From Bacteroidota bacterium (GTDB taxonomy: Bacteria; Bacteroidota; Bacteroidia; Chitinophagales; Chitinophagaceae): a stretch of 64,000 nucleotides of DNA. This document shows positions 1-8,581 of the stretch, one piece after another. The stretch is from contig JAFDXY010000001.1 in the NCBI GenBank assembly GCA_018267725.1, positions 16,144 to 80,143 on the forward strand. The letters are read 5' to 3'. The notes beneath the pieces were generated by a model that was not told the origin of the DNA, did not search any database, and worked only from the letters and a program-made list of their open reading frames with translations. The translations under genes were made by a program, and so were the position numbers. Every line of letters begins with the position of its first letter. The stretch's first letter is position 1.

Positions 1-183
1 CCTCAAAGTGATATTGATTTGTTAGTAGATTTTGAACCTGATAAAGAAAATTTCGATAATTATATGTTGGTGTATGATATTTTTGAAAAAATTTTCAAAA
101 ATGAAAAAATTGCACTTGTTACAAAAAATGGTTTAAGCAAACATATTGGCCCCAAAATTTTAAATGACGTTGTATATGTCTAA
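1..183 (+). CDS. MntA-like nucleotidyltransferase antitoxin, 3' part only
   Basis: The reading frame is open from the first base of the window to the stop at 181-183, so the N-terminus lies outside. The visible 60 residues begin with PQSDIDLLVDF, which fits the second part of the GSxxxGxxxxxSDIDL metal-binding signature of minimal nucleotidyltransferases. In the MntA/HepT family this enzyme adds AMP to the partner HEPN toxin and so silences it. The downstream HepT-like gene overlaps this stop, which is the usual order and coupling for the pair. The family call rests on a short motif plus context. Confidence 0.72.
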   Translation, partial: PQSDIDLLVDFEPDKENFDNYMLVYDIFEKIFKNEKIALVTKNGLSKHIGPKILNDVVYV

Positions 184-514
184 AGAGCCAATTGAATTTT
201 TAAAACACATTGCAGATGAATGTATATATCTACTTTCTGTAAGTCAAGGTCAATCTAAAGATGATTTTTTAAATGATGAAACATTAAAAAGAGCTGTTGT
301 AAGAAGTTTGGAAATAATTGGTGAAGCAACAAAAAAAATTCCTGCAGATTTTAAAGTGAAATGGAACACTATTCAATGGAAGAATATGGCAGGTATGAGA
401 GATAGGTTAATTCATGATTATATTGGTGTGAATTACTCAATTGTTTGGGATGTATTAATAAATAAAATTCCTGAATTAAATATACAAATTCAAAAAGTAC
501 TTAATCCTGAATAA
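176..514 (+). CDS. HepT-like HEPN ribonuclease toxin (DUF86)
   Basis: This is a 112-residue helical protein with the HEPN RNase motif R-x4-H-x-Y visible as R75, H80 and Y82 (RDRLIHDY). HepT toxins are RNases that dimerise and are blocked through AMP transfer to the tyrosine of this motif by MntA. I chose the ATG at 176, which overlaps the nucleotidyltransferase stop by 8 nt. An ATG at 164 in the same frame would add four residues. Length and motif fit intact family members, so the toxin looks functional. The pair ends here, and no further gene of the module follows. Confidence 0.82.
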   Translation: MSKEPIEFLKHIADECIYLLSVSQGQSKDDFLNDETLKRAVVRSLEIIGEATKKIPADFKVKWNTIQWKNMAGMRDRLIHDYIGVNYSIVWDVLINKIPELNIQIQKVLNPE

Positions 515-699
515 AATAACATATTGTACAGGCATAGTAATTAAAATATAAACACCTATCTATGGTTCGTTCTTGACATAAGAGATAAAAACATTAAAAA
601 AAACTTATTAGTAGCACGTGTTAAGGTGTTTTGCTAAGTTGTTTATTACAAGCAATCCATTTGATTGATATTTTGAAATATGTCATTTTTAATTTACCA

Positions 700-1128
700 T
701 TAAACTATTTCCCACTTCTCAATACCGCCCTTTACGATTTTGAATATTGGATGTTGGTCAATCTTTTTAAGTTTACTCAACATATTAAATTTATTCTCGT
801 CACGTGTTTTTAGTTTATTGAGTAAGTGTTCGGTTTCATATTTAATTTGTCCAGTTGTTACATACATAGTAGAGGGTTCAAAATTCCAGTCAATTTTTTC
901 TCTGGCAAAATTATAATTTCTTGTCAATGCTTCATTATAAATAGTTGCTAAGTATTGATTAATTCTGTCAACTGGTTTTTCAGTCTGTTTAAAACGATCA
1001 AGTTGAGGGTGATTACGATAGCCTTTTGTTTTGCCTTCAAGAACGTGTTTAGCAAGAAGAGTTTCACGCCACAAAGCCACAAGCCCCTTTGTATCTAAAT
1101 ATTTTGGATGAATTGACCATATTCTCAT
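700..1128 (-). CDS. Pyrimidine dimer DNA glycosylase family protein
   Basis: A 142-residue protein whose N-terminus (MRIWSIHPKYLDTKGLVALW, then WRE, and a KGYRNHPQLDRF stretch near residue 36) matches the Pyr_excise family, relatives of phage T4 endonuclease V. T4 endonuclease V excises UV-induced pyrimidine dimers by glycosylase and AP-lyase chemistry. Many bacterial members carry only this conserved N-terminal block and have not been tested for activity, so the function is inferred. The gene stands alone, converging on the HepT pair and read in the same direction as the ABC exporter gene upstream of it. Confidence 0.75.
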   Translation of the reverse strand: MRIWSIHPKYLDTKGLVALWRETLLAKHVLEGKTKGYRNHPQLDRFKQTEKPVDRINQYLATIYNEALTRNYNFAREKIDWNFEPSTMYVTTGQIKYETEHLLNKLKTRDENKFNMLSKLKKIDQHPIFKIVKGGIEKWEIV

Positions 1129-1212
1129 TTGCCTGAATATTGTAAAATTATTGTTAGAGGTTTATAAGTTAAGAGTTGCTTTAGTGTTTGTATATTATAA
1201 TATTATATATAT

Positions 1213-3006
1213 TTAATTCATTACCGAAGTACTCATTATAATTTTTCTTTCACCAATTTGTTGCCGCCACATAGCGTAGTACAAACCTTTTTCGGTAAGT
1301 AATTCATGGTGGCTTCCTGTTTCAACAATTTGCCCTTTTTCTAAAACATAAATTTTATCTGCATGCATAATGGTACTTAAACGGTGTGCAATCATTACCG
1401 TTATTTGTTCTTTTTCTTTTGATATGCTACGAATGGTGTTGGTTATTTCTTCTTCTGTAATAGAATCTAATGCCGAGGTTGCTTCATCAAAAATTAATAA
1501 ATGAGGTTTGCGTAACAATGCACGTGCAATACTTAAACGTTGTTTTTCTCCACCGCTTAATTTTAAACCGCCTTCTCCAATTATTGTTTCAATTCCTTTT
1601 TCTGCACGGGTTAATAAATTATTACAACTTGCTTTTTGTAAGGCTTCTATTATTTGTTCATCGGTTGCTTGCGGATTAACAAATAATAAATTTTCTTTAA
1701 TTGTTCCGGCAAATAATTGTGTGTCTTGCGTTACAAAACCAATTTGTTTGCGTAGCTCTTCAAAATTTAAATCTTCTCCATTAATATTATTATATAAAAT
1801 TTTTCCTTCTTGCGGCCTGTATAAACCAACTAATAATTTTACTAATGTACTTTTTCCTGCACCGCTTGGGCCAACAAAGGCAATGGTTTCTCCTTTCTTC
1901 ACATCAAAACAAATATTATCTAATGCTTTGTATTGTGCTGTTTGGTGTTTGAACGAAACATTTGCAAACGTTAATTCTTCTGCTACGCCTATATGCTTTG
2001 GTGTGTAAGGAATAGGTTCTGGTTTTTTAAGCATTAAATTATGAAAATTATTTAATGATGCTTCTGCTTCGCGATAGCTTAAAATAATATTTCCAATTTC
2101 TTGCATTGGTCCAAATATGAAGAAACTATAAAATTGTAATGAGATGAATTGCCCAGTGGTTAATACATCTCTAAAAATTAACCATAATAATGTAAACGTA
2201 ATTATTTGACGTAAAAAATTAACCATAGTGCCTTGTATAAAACTTAATGCACGTATGCTTTTTACTTTGCGTAACTCTAATCCTAAAATTTTAAATGTGT
2301 TGTTGTTTAATCTTTTTACTTCTTGTTGTGTAAGCCCTAAACTTTTTACAATTTCTATGTTGCGTAAACTTTCTGTTGTACTTCCTGCTAATGCTGTGGT
2401 TTCTTTTACAATTGTTTTTTGAATGGTTTTTATTTTTTTACTTAATAAATTAGTTACTAAACCAATTAACAATGTTCCACCTAAATAAACGGGCATAATA
2501 CTCCAATGTAATTTGGTTGCATAAATAGAAACAAAAACAATGCTTACTAAAATTCCAAAAAATACATTAATAAAATATCCTATAAATTTTTCTGTATCTG
2601 CTCTTACTTTGGTTAAGATAGATAAGGTTTCTCCGCTGCGTTGGTCTTCAAACTCTTGAAAAGGCAAACTCATAGAATGTTGTAAACCATCTGTAAAAAT
2701 AGTTGCACCAAATTTTTGCACAATTACATTTACTGCATAATCTTGAAATGCTTTAGCAATACGGCTTACCATTGCAGTGCCTACCAAAAGCATTAAATAA
2801 AATAAAAGCCCGTTTACAAATTCATGCTCGGTTCTAGTTTGCATACCTGCTTTATCTGTTGTGTGCGGGTGTGTGGCAAAACCATCAATTAATTTACCAA
2901 CCAACATAGGATCGAACAAAGAAAAAACCTGATTTACAGATGCAAGAAATAAAGCCAACAGAACTAACCAACGATAAGGTTTAATATACTTTAATAAAAT
3001 TTTCAT
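1213..3006 (-). CDS. ABC exporter, fused membrane and ATPase domains (MsbA-like)
   Basis: At 597 residues this has the half-transporter layout: six predicted membrane helices in residues 1-320, then an ATPase domain. Walker A GPSGAGKST lies near residue 378, the signature LSGGEKQR near 481, and Walker B LLIFDEATSAL near 502, followed by the H-loop AHRLST. All catalytic residues are present, so a homodimeric lipid or drug exporter is likely. The substrate cannot be read from sequence, and MsbA-like is only a structural comparison. The gene has no evident operon partner. The sigma factor cluster upstream is separated by about 130 bp. Confidence 0.88.
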   Translation of the reverse strand: MKILLKYIKPYRWLVLLALFLASVNQVFSLFDPMLVGKLIDGFATHPHTTDKAGMQTRTEHEFVNGLLFYLMLLVGTAMVSRIAKAFQDYAVNVIVQKFGATIFTDGLQHSMSLPFQEFEDQRSGETLSILTKVRADTEKFIGYFINVFFGILVSIVFVSIYATKLHWSIMPVYLGGTLLIGLVTNLLSKKIKTIQKTIVKETTALAGSTTESLRNIEIVKSLGLTQQEVKRLNNNTFKILGLELRKVKSIRALSFIQGTMVNFLRQIITFTLLWLIFRDVLTTGQFISLQFYSFFIFGPMQEIGNIILSYREAEASLNNFHNLMLKKPEPIPYTPKHIGVAEELTFANVSFKHQTAQYKALDNICFDVKKGETIAFVGPSGAGKSTLVKLLVGLYRPQEGKILYNNINGEDLNFEELRKQIGFVTQDTQLFAGTIKENLLFVNPQATDEQIIEALQKASCNNLLTRAEKGIETIIGEGGLKLSGGEKQRLSIARALLRKPHLLIFDEATSALDSITEEEITNTIRSISKEKEQITVMIAHRLSTIMHADKIYVLEKGQIVETGSHHELLTEKGLYYAMWRQQIGERKIIMSTSVMN

Positions 3007-3138
3007 ACAGTTTTGGTTACTTTATTTTTTGCAGAAGAGAAAATAATGAGAACTTATTTGTTTATACAATTGTAAACAAAAATGTAAGACAGATAATAAT
3101 TTTTTTATAAGAATTTTTAGAAAAATAATAGCAGCCTA

Positions 3139-3495
3139 CTATTGTTTTTCTTCTTGCTTAGTTTGGTTATGGTTACCCCACATGCTGCATTTATTTCTCC
3201 ATTCTTGTTTAAATTTTTCTTTTTCTTCAACACTCATGTGTTCCCATTTTTCTTTCATTTCAAAATTCCATTTTCTTTTATGTTTTGAGAAACCTTTACC
3301 AAAGCCACCAAATAAAATTTTACTTAAAAGTAATATACCTACTGCTTGCCAAAAGCTAATTAGTTTAACACCTGTAACGGTAACTAAAACTCCGTTCCAT
3401 AAAAGCATTACTACCCAACTTAATAAAGCTGCTATTGATATTACACAAATAGTAATACCTATTATTTTTTTTGCCCAAAATTTTTTGTTGTTCAT
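3139..3495 (-). CDS. Small membrane protein paired with an ECF sigma factor
   Basis: A 118-residue protein with two hydrophobic segments (about residues 10-33 and 43-63), followed by a highly charged, Lys/Glu-rich cytoplasmic-type tail of about 50 residues. It starts 10 nt after the stop of the sigma factor gene and is surely cotranscribed with it. It has no zinc-binding anti-sigma motif. By position it may tether or inhibit the sigma factor, but this is inference. I do not recognise a named family. Confidence 0.6.
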   Translation of the reverse strand: MNNKKFWAKKIIGITICVISIAALLSWVVMLLWNGVLVTVTGVKLISFWQAVGILLLSKILFGGFGKGFSKHKRKWNFEMKEKWEHMSVEEKEKFKQEWRNKCSMWGNHNQTKQEEKQ

Positions 3496-3504
3496 ATAGT
3501 TTTT

Positions 3505-4080
3505 TTAATAATTTAATAATTCTGTTTTTAATGTTTGCAATCTTTTACGCAAATGAAGTACAGCATAACGTTTGCGAGACAGTAAAGTGTTTACGGTTTC
3601 GCCGGTTTGTATGGCAATGTCTTTAAAAGAAATTCCTTCTAATTCGTTTTGTATAAATACGCTGCGTTGCTCTTCGGGTAATTCGTTTAAAGCGGTGTTG
3701 AGTGTTTCCCAAAACAGGTTGCGTAAATATTCTGTTTCGGGGTTGTTATCTTTTGCAAAAAATAAATCTGTCCAACTAAAATCTTCATCATCATTATCTA
3801 TAAAAATATCTTCTAATAAATCTGGTTTGTGTTTGCGGCTACGGTCAATTATTTTATTGCGTGCAACTGTAAAAAGCCAACTTGTAAGTTGTTCTATAGG
3901 TTGTGTGTTGCCAACAAACTGATAAAATACATCTTGTAAAATATCTTCGGCATCGGCATCATTATTTACACGTTTGCGAATAAAGCCAAGCAGCCTTTTG
4001 CTGTAATTATTAACCACTTGGGTAATATTGCGTTTTTGCCCGTTTGCCATTGAGGCATCTAAGGTAATAGCTGCATTCAT
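3505..4080 (-). CDS. ECF-type RNA polymerase sigma factor
   Basis: The 191-residue protein has sigma region 2 with the DADAEDILQDVFYQF stretch near residue 40 and the melting-helix sequence WLFTVARNKIID near 67. Region 4 (LPEEQRSVFIQ through the helix-turn-helix GISFKDIAIQTGETVNTLLSR) occupies about residues 130-180. Regions 1 and 3 are absent, as in extracytoplasmic function factors. The acidic linker between regions 2 and 4 (DIFIDNDDEDFSWTD) is longer than usual. The gene forms an operon with the small membrane protein downstream, which may control it. Confidence 0.9.
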   Translation of the reverse strand: MNAAITLDASMANGQKRNITQVVNNYSKRLLGFIRKRVNNDADAEDILQDVFYQFVGNTQPIEQLTSWLFTVARNKIIDRSRKHKPDLLEDIFIDNDDEDFSWTDLFFAKDNNPETEYLRNLFWETLNTALNELPEEQRSVFIQNELEGISFKDIAIQTGETVNTLLSRKRYAVLHLRKRLQTLKTELLNY

Positions 4081-4119
4081 TAAAAAGATAGACGGTTTGC
4101 AAGAAGAAATATTGTAAAA

Positions 4120-4150
4120 TAAAAAACCATTGTATTTTTTACAATGGTTT
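4120..4150 (-). terminator. Rho-independent terminator of the transketolase subunit gene
   Basis: A perfect 10-bp stem (AAACCATTGT at 4124-4133 with ACAATGGTTT at 4141-4150) around a 7-nt A/T loop lies 23 bp past the transketolase stop. On the minus strand it is followed by a T-rich run, as expected for an intrinsic terminator. Confidence 0.75.
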
Positions 4151-4172
4151 AAGTGTATGGTTAATAGTGTTT

Positions 4173-5015
4173 TTAATAATCTCCCAAAGTTTCGGGTAGT
4201 TGTGCTAAGGCTTTTGCTAACTGATCATCGTTAGGGGCGATGCCATGCCATTCATGGTGTCCTTCCATAAAATCTACTCCTTTACCCATTATTGTTTTCA
4301 TTAAAATACATACGGGTTTTTGTTTACTTGTTAATGTTTTTGCTTTGTTTAAACCATCAACTACGGCTTGCATATTATTGCCATCCATTTCCATTACTTC
4401 CCAATTAAAGGCAAGAAATTTTTCTTTTAAACTTTCTAAACCCATTACATCGTGTGTTGGTCCGTCAATTTGTTGGCCGTTATAATCTATGGTTGCAATT
4501 AAATTATCAACTTTATGATGTGCAGCAAACATAATGGCTTCCCAGTTTTGACCTTCATCTAATTCTCCATCTCCATGTAATGAGAAAACGTATCTATCGT
4601 CTTTATTCAACTTTTTAGTTAATGCTGCACCAATGGCAACACTCATACCTTGACCTAAAGAACCGCTTGACATTCTTACACCCGGCAAATGCTCGTGTGT
4701 GGTTGGGTGGCCTTGTAGGCGAGAGTTTATTCTTCTAAAAGAAGATAATTCTTTCACATCAAAATATCCTGCTCTTGCTAAAACAGAATAAAATAATGGA
4801 GAAATATGACCGTTTGATAAAAAGAAAACATCTTCTTCAATACCATCCATAGAAAAGTTGGTATTGTGCTTCATAGTATTAAAATATAAAGCAGTTAAAA
4901 AATCGGCACAACCTAAAGAACCGCCCGGGTGGCCGCTTTGCACGGCATGTACCATGCGTACAATATCTCTTCTTACTTGTGTGGCAATGTTTTGTAACTC
5001 GGTAACTGTACTCAT
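4173..5015 (-). CDS. Transketolase, N-terminal (thiamine diphosphate-binding) subunit
   Basis: This 280-residue protein equals the first third of full-length transketolase. The substrate-contacting histidine motif SGHPGGS is at residues 28-34, and the thiamine diphosphate motif GDG (148-150) leads through NWEA to N179. Split transketolases work with a separate C-terminal subunit carrying the pyrimidine-binding and C-terminal domains, and together they move two-carbon units in the pentose phosphate pathway. The partner gene is normally adjacent in this phylum but is absent on both sides here. The protein ends cleanly at the usual domain boundary, so it is not a truncation. Confidence 0.9.
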   Translation of the reverse strand: MSTVTELQNIATQVRRDIVRMVHAVQSGHPGGSLGCADFLTALYFNTMKHNTNFSMDGIEEDVFFLSNGHISPLFYSVLARAGYFDVKELSSFRRINSRLQGHPTTHEHLPGVRMSSGSLGQGMSVAIGAALTKKLNKDDRYVFSLHGDGELDEGQNWEAIMFAAHHKVDNLIATIDYNGQQIDGPTHDVMGLESLKEKFLAFNWEVMEMDGNNMQAVVDGLNKAKTLTSKQKPVCILMKTIMGKGVDFMEGHHEWHGIAPNDDQLAKALAQLPETLGDY

Positions 5016-5219
5016 ATTTTTTGTTTGAAAGCAGCAAATGTAAGTGCAAAATGCTGCTATATAAAATCAAACTAACTTGTTTTAGTAATATTATTTTACA
5101 GTTAGATTTGATAGTTTTGAGTGATTTTAGTAGGTAGTTATACAAAAATGTTGTTATATTGCACAACCCTAACAAGATTAAACCTTTAATCAGTATCCTA
5201 TAAGGTCAAACTTAGTAAT

Positions 5220-6368
5220 ATGGAATCTATAATTATAGGGATAATACTGTCTTTCATTCTTACTTTTTATTCAATACCGGCTATTATTTCAATTGCCAGC
5301 ATGAAGAAATTGTACGATTATCCTGATGAAAGAAAAGTGCATGTTAGCCCTATTCCTTCATTAGGTGGTGTTGGAATATTTGGAGGTTTTTTATTAGGAT
5401 TATTAATAGCTGCAGATATTAGCTCTGTAATACAACATTTTCAGTTTCTTATTGCGGCTTTTATTATTGTTTTTTTTCTGGGTGTTAAAGATGATATTCT
5501 TATTATTACTCCGTTAAAAAAGTTTATTGGCCAAGTTGTGGTTGGCTTACTTTTAATGTTTAAAGCAGGTGTTTTAATTCAGAATATGTACGGTTTTTTA
5601 AGTATTACAACTATAGAGCCTACGCTTAGTTTTTTTCTTACATTATTTACCATTATTGTTATTACCAATGCATTTAATTTAATTGATGGAATAGATGGTT
5701 TGGCTGCTATGTTAAGTATAATTTCATTATCGGTTTTTGGTGTTTTCTTTTATTTAAATCACGATATATTTTATGCACTACTTGCTTTTTGTTTTGTAGC
5801 AAGTTTATTGGCGTTTTTAATTTATAATTTTCATCCGGCAAAAATTTTTATGGGAGATACCGGCTCAACTTTAAGTGGATTATTAAATGCTATTTTGGTT
5901 ATTCATTTTATTAATACAGCCGAAAATTCAACACTTCTTCCGCACCTTTCTTCTCCTGCAATGGGCTTTGGAATTTTATTAATTCCTATGTTAGATACAT
6001 TAAGAGTTTTTGGAATAAGAATATTACATGGAAGAAGCCCTTTCTCGCCCGATAGAAATCATTTACATCATATTCTTTTAGATAGAGGTTTATCTCATAA
6101 AACTATCACACTTTCATTAAGTTCATTTGCGTTGCTGTTTATTTTATTATCATATTTTGCTTTGCCTTTGGGCACTACAAAAGTTATCTTAATTCAAATA
6201 GTATTATTCTTTACAGGAATTTTTGTTTTGCATATTACTAAACCAAAATCTATGCAATTGTATGTAGTGAATGATGATGAAATAGAAACAACTACGCAAA
6301 CTTCTTTCTTAAGCAACATTAATAAAGCCTTATTTAATAAAACCGAACAGCAAATTAAAAACAATTAA
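5220..6368 (+). CDS. WecA/TagO-type undecaprenyl-phosphate sugar-1-phosphate transferase
   Basis: A 382-residue protein with about 10-11 membrane helices belonging to the MraY/WecA family. Diagnostic motifs are present: FNLIDGIDGLA near residue 153, the catalytic-site stretch KIFMGDTGSTLSG near 208, and the WecA-type loop SPFSPDRNHLHH near 277. The enzyme transfers a sugar-1-phosphate, typically GlcNAc-1-P, from UDP-sugar to the lipid carrier at the inner membrane and starts O-antigen or exopolysaccharide synthesis. HLHH, rather than the MraY pattern, argues against a peptidoglycan role. No glycan cluster surrounds it. Confidence 0.9.
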   Translation: MESIIIGIILSFILTFYSIPAIISIASMKKLYDYPDERKVHVSPIPSLGGVGIFGGFLLGLLIAADISSVIQHFQFLIAAFIIVFFLGVKDDILIITPLKKFIGQVVVGLLLMFKAGVLIQNMYGFLSITTIEPTLSFFLTLFTIIVITNAFNLIDGIDGLAAMLSIISLSVFGVFFYLNHDIFYALLAFCFVASLLAFLIYNFHPAKIFMGDTGSTLSGLLNAILVIHFINTAENSTLLPHLSSPAMGFGILLIPMLDTLRVFGIRILHGRSPFSPDRNHLHHILLDRGLSHKTITLSLSSFALLFILLSYFALPLGTTKVILIQIVLFFTGIFVLHITKPKSMQLYVVNDDEIETTTQTSFLSNINKALFNKTEQQIKNN

Positions 6369-6390
6369 GTTTTTTTAAATGTTTTTTAGA

Positions 6391-6420
6391 TTGTTTGTAT
6401 AGTTAGCTGCATTAGATTTG
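6391..6420 (+). promoter_or_regulatory. Bacteroidota-type promoter of frr
   Basis: TTG at 6391-6393 and TAGATTTG at 6413-6420 are separated by exactly 19 bp, matching the -33 TTG and -7 TAnnTTTG consensus of the Bacteroidota primary sigma factor. The frr start codon follows 18 bp downstream, so the leader would be very short. Confidence 0.7.
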
Positions 6421-6438
6421 CTGCGGTAAAAAATTATT

Positions 6439-7002
6439 ATGCAGGAAGAATTAGATTTAATTATTGAAGATGCTGCCGATAGCATGACAAAAGCTATTGC
6501 ACATTTAGAAAGTGAATTAGTAAAAATAAGAGCTGGAAAAGCAAGTCCTACAATGCTTGATGGTATTATGGTTGAATACTACGGCACACCAACACCCATT
6601 AATCAGGTAGCAAATATTAGCGTATTAGATGCTAAAACCATAAGCATACAACCTTGGGAAAAACCAATGCTGGCTGCAATTGAAAGAGCTATTATGCAGG
6701 CAAATATTGGTGTTACACCACAAAATGATGGAGTACAAATAAGACTATACTTACCACCATTAACCGAAGAGAGAAGAAAAGAATTATACAAAAAAGCAAG
6801 TGCCGAAGGAGAAAATTCTAAAATAGCCATAAGAAATATTAGAAGAGATAATATTGAACAAATTAAAAAATTACAAAAAGACGGTTTAAGTGAAGATGCT
6901 ACCAAAGACGGTGAAAAATCTATTCAAGAATTAACAGATAAACATATTAGTTTAGTTGATAAACATTTGGCAGCTAAAGAAAAAGAAATGATGACTGTAT
7001 AA
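6439..7002 (+). CDS. frr: Ribosome recycling factor
   Basis: At 187 residues it has the normal family length. Recognisable segments are the HLESELVKIRAGKASPTML helix, the YYGTPTPINQVANISV hinge region, and the C-terminal helix with RRDNIEQIKKLQKDG. Together with EF-G it splits post-termination ribosomes. It is preceded by a well-formed promoter and stands as its own unit, with an EamA transporter gene converging from the other strand. In many bacteria pyrH precedes frr, but that gene is not adjacent here. Confidence 0.97.
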   Translation: MQEELDLIIEDAADSMTKAIAHLESELVKIRAGKASPTMLDGIMVEYYGTPTPINQVANISVLDAKTISIQPWEKPMLAAIERAIMQANIGVTPQNDGVQIRLYLPPLTEERRKELYKKASAEGENSKIAIRNIRRDNIEQIKKLQKDGLSEDATKDGEKSIQELTDKHISLVDKHLAAKEKEMMTV

Positions 7003-7022
7003 AATATTTCCTTAAAAATTAT

Positions 7023-7922
7023 TTACATCCCTTTTTGTTTTTTAAACAAAGAGGGATTTTTATTGGCAGCATTTACAATATACACGCCCAATAAAATAAC
7101 AAATAAACTTACTATTATTTGTAGTGTAATTTTTTCGTTTCTTAATAAACCCAATAACACCGCAACAATAGGAATACCATAAGTAACCATTGATGCAAAT
7201 AAAGCTCCTGCTTTTTTTAAAAGCCTGTAAAATAAAACGGTAGCAATAGCAGTACCCATAATACCTAATAAACAACTTGCTCCCGTACTTAACAAAAAAT
7301 CTTTATGTGTAAACTGAAATTTAAAATAACCTGTATAAAAAAGAATAATTAAAGAAGGAATAACCAATAACCCAAATGCAACAGTGGCAATATTAAGAGA
7401 GCCAATTTCTTGCAAATGTTTTCCTACCATATTTACATTAATACCATACATTAAAGTTGCCAATAATATTAATAACGAGTAAGAAATATTACTAAAATCA
7501 ATTTTGCCGCCACCGGTAAAAAGTAATAGTAACCCAATAAACCCAATAAAAACACCTGTTATTTTTATAGCATTGGCATGTATATTAAAAAACAACATAC
7601 CAATAATTATAGTAAACAATGGTGTAAGTGCATTTAAAATACCTGCAATAGAACTATCAATTTTTGTTTCGGCAAGGCAAAATAAAAATGCAGGAATAAA
7701 ATTTCCTACCAAACCAGAAAATAGTACAATAATAATTTTATTTCTTGGTATTTGTTTCCATGCTTTTATAAAAAAAGGAAGCAACACAAAGCCTGCACTA
7801 AAAATTCTTAATGCTGCAACTTGATAAGGGCTAAGCACATTCATTCCTTCTTTCATTAAAATAAAAGAGCTACCCCAAATTGCAGAAAGTACCAAAAACA
7901 AAATCCATTTAATAAACATCAT
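7023..7922 (-). CDS. EamA/DMT-superfamily transporter
   Basis: The 299-residue protein has about ten predicted helices arranged as two EamA repeats (residues about 5-135 and 150-287). The first repeat begins with the typical ILFLVLSAIWGSSFILMKEG. Drug/metabolite transporters of this kind export amino acids, nucleobases or drugs, but the substrate cannot be judged from sequence. It is a single gene, convergent with frr and divergent from mscL. Confidence 0.88.
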   Translation of the reverse strand: MMFIKWILFLVLSAIWGSSFILMKEGMNVLSPYQVAALRIFSAGFVLLPFFIKAWKQIPRNKIIIVLFSGLVGNFIPAFLFCLAETKIDSSIAGILNALTPLFTIIIGMLFFNIHANAIKITGVFIGFIGLLLLFTGGGKIDFSNISYSLLILLATLMYGINVNMVGKHLQEIGSLNIATVAFGLLVIPSLIILFYTGYFKFQFTHKDFLLSTGASCLLGIMGTAIATVLFYRLLKKAGALFASMVTYGIPIVAVLLGLLRNEKITLQIIVSLFVILLGVYIVNAANKNPSLFKKQKGM

Positions 7923-8024
7923 TATATATTTTGTATTTAAGCAAAGATGATTGTTTTGATATAGAAAATTTTTTGTTTATCAAATAAAGTATTTACTTTT
8001 CAACTTCAACAAAAAAATAATTTT

Positions 8025-8462
8025 ATGGGAATGATGAAAGAATTTAAAGAATTTGCCATGCGTGGCAATTTGGTAGATGTAGCCGTAGCTTTTGTTATGG
8101 GTGCTGCATTTGGCAAAATTGTTTCTTCGTTTGTTGATGGTATTGTAATGCCTTTAGTGGGTATGCTTACCGGCGGCATAGATTTTAACGATAAAAAAAT
8201 TATTCTTAAAGATGCCCTACCCGAAGTAAAAGATGCTGCAGGCAATGTGGTAACAAAAGCAGTGGCAGAAGTTTCTATAAAATACGGAACATTTATAACC
8301 AATGTAATAGATTTTATTATAGTAGCCTTTGCCGTATTTATGGTAATTAAAGCAATTAATTCAACAAAGAAAAAAGAAGAAGCTGCTGCACCGGCTGCAC
8401 CTCCAGAGCCATCTTCAACCGATAAATTATTAACAGAAATACGCGATGCATTAAAAAAATAA
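8025..8462 (+). CDS. mscL: Large-conductance mechanosensitive channel
   Basis: At 145 residues it matches MscL: the N-terminal amphipathic helix (MMKEFKEFAMRGN), TM1 with the gate-forming VDVAVAFVMGAAFGKIV, a short periplasmic loop, TM2 near residues 88-108, and a C-terminal helix with an Ala/Pro-rich linker. The channel releases solutes on hypo-osmotic shock. A TTG (7973) and TACTTTTC (7994) with an 18-bp gap could be its promoter, although the last base differs from consensus. Confidence 0.96.
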   Translation: MGMMKEFKEFAMRGNLVDVAVAFVMGAAFGKIVSSFVDGIVMPLVGMLTGGIDFNDKKIILKDALPEVKDAAGNVVTKAVAEVSIKYGTFITNVIDFIIVAFAVFMVIKAINSTKKKEEAAAPAAPPEPSSTDKLLTEIRDALKK

Positions 8463-8475
8463 TTTCATACTTATT

Positions 8476-8508
8476 CATCCCGCCAAATACAGGTGGGATG
8501 TTTATTTT
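8476..8508 (+). terminator. Terminator after mscL
   Basis: A 9-bp stem (CATCCCGCC at 8476-8484 with GGTGGGATG at 8492-8500, one G-T pair) is followed by a T-rich run. It sits 13 bp past the mscL stop. Confidence 0.7.
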
Positions 8509-8581
8509 GGTGGATAACTAAACATACCGCAAAGCAATATTTCTTGCTTAAATACCTTTATTTGCAGTTAAAGATTTTTGT

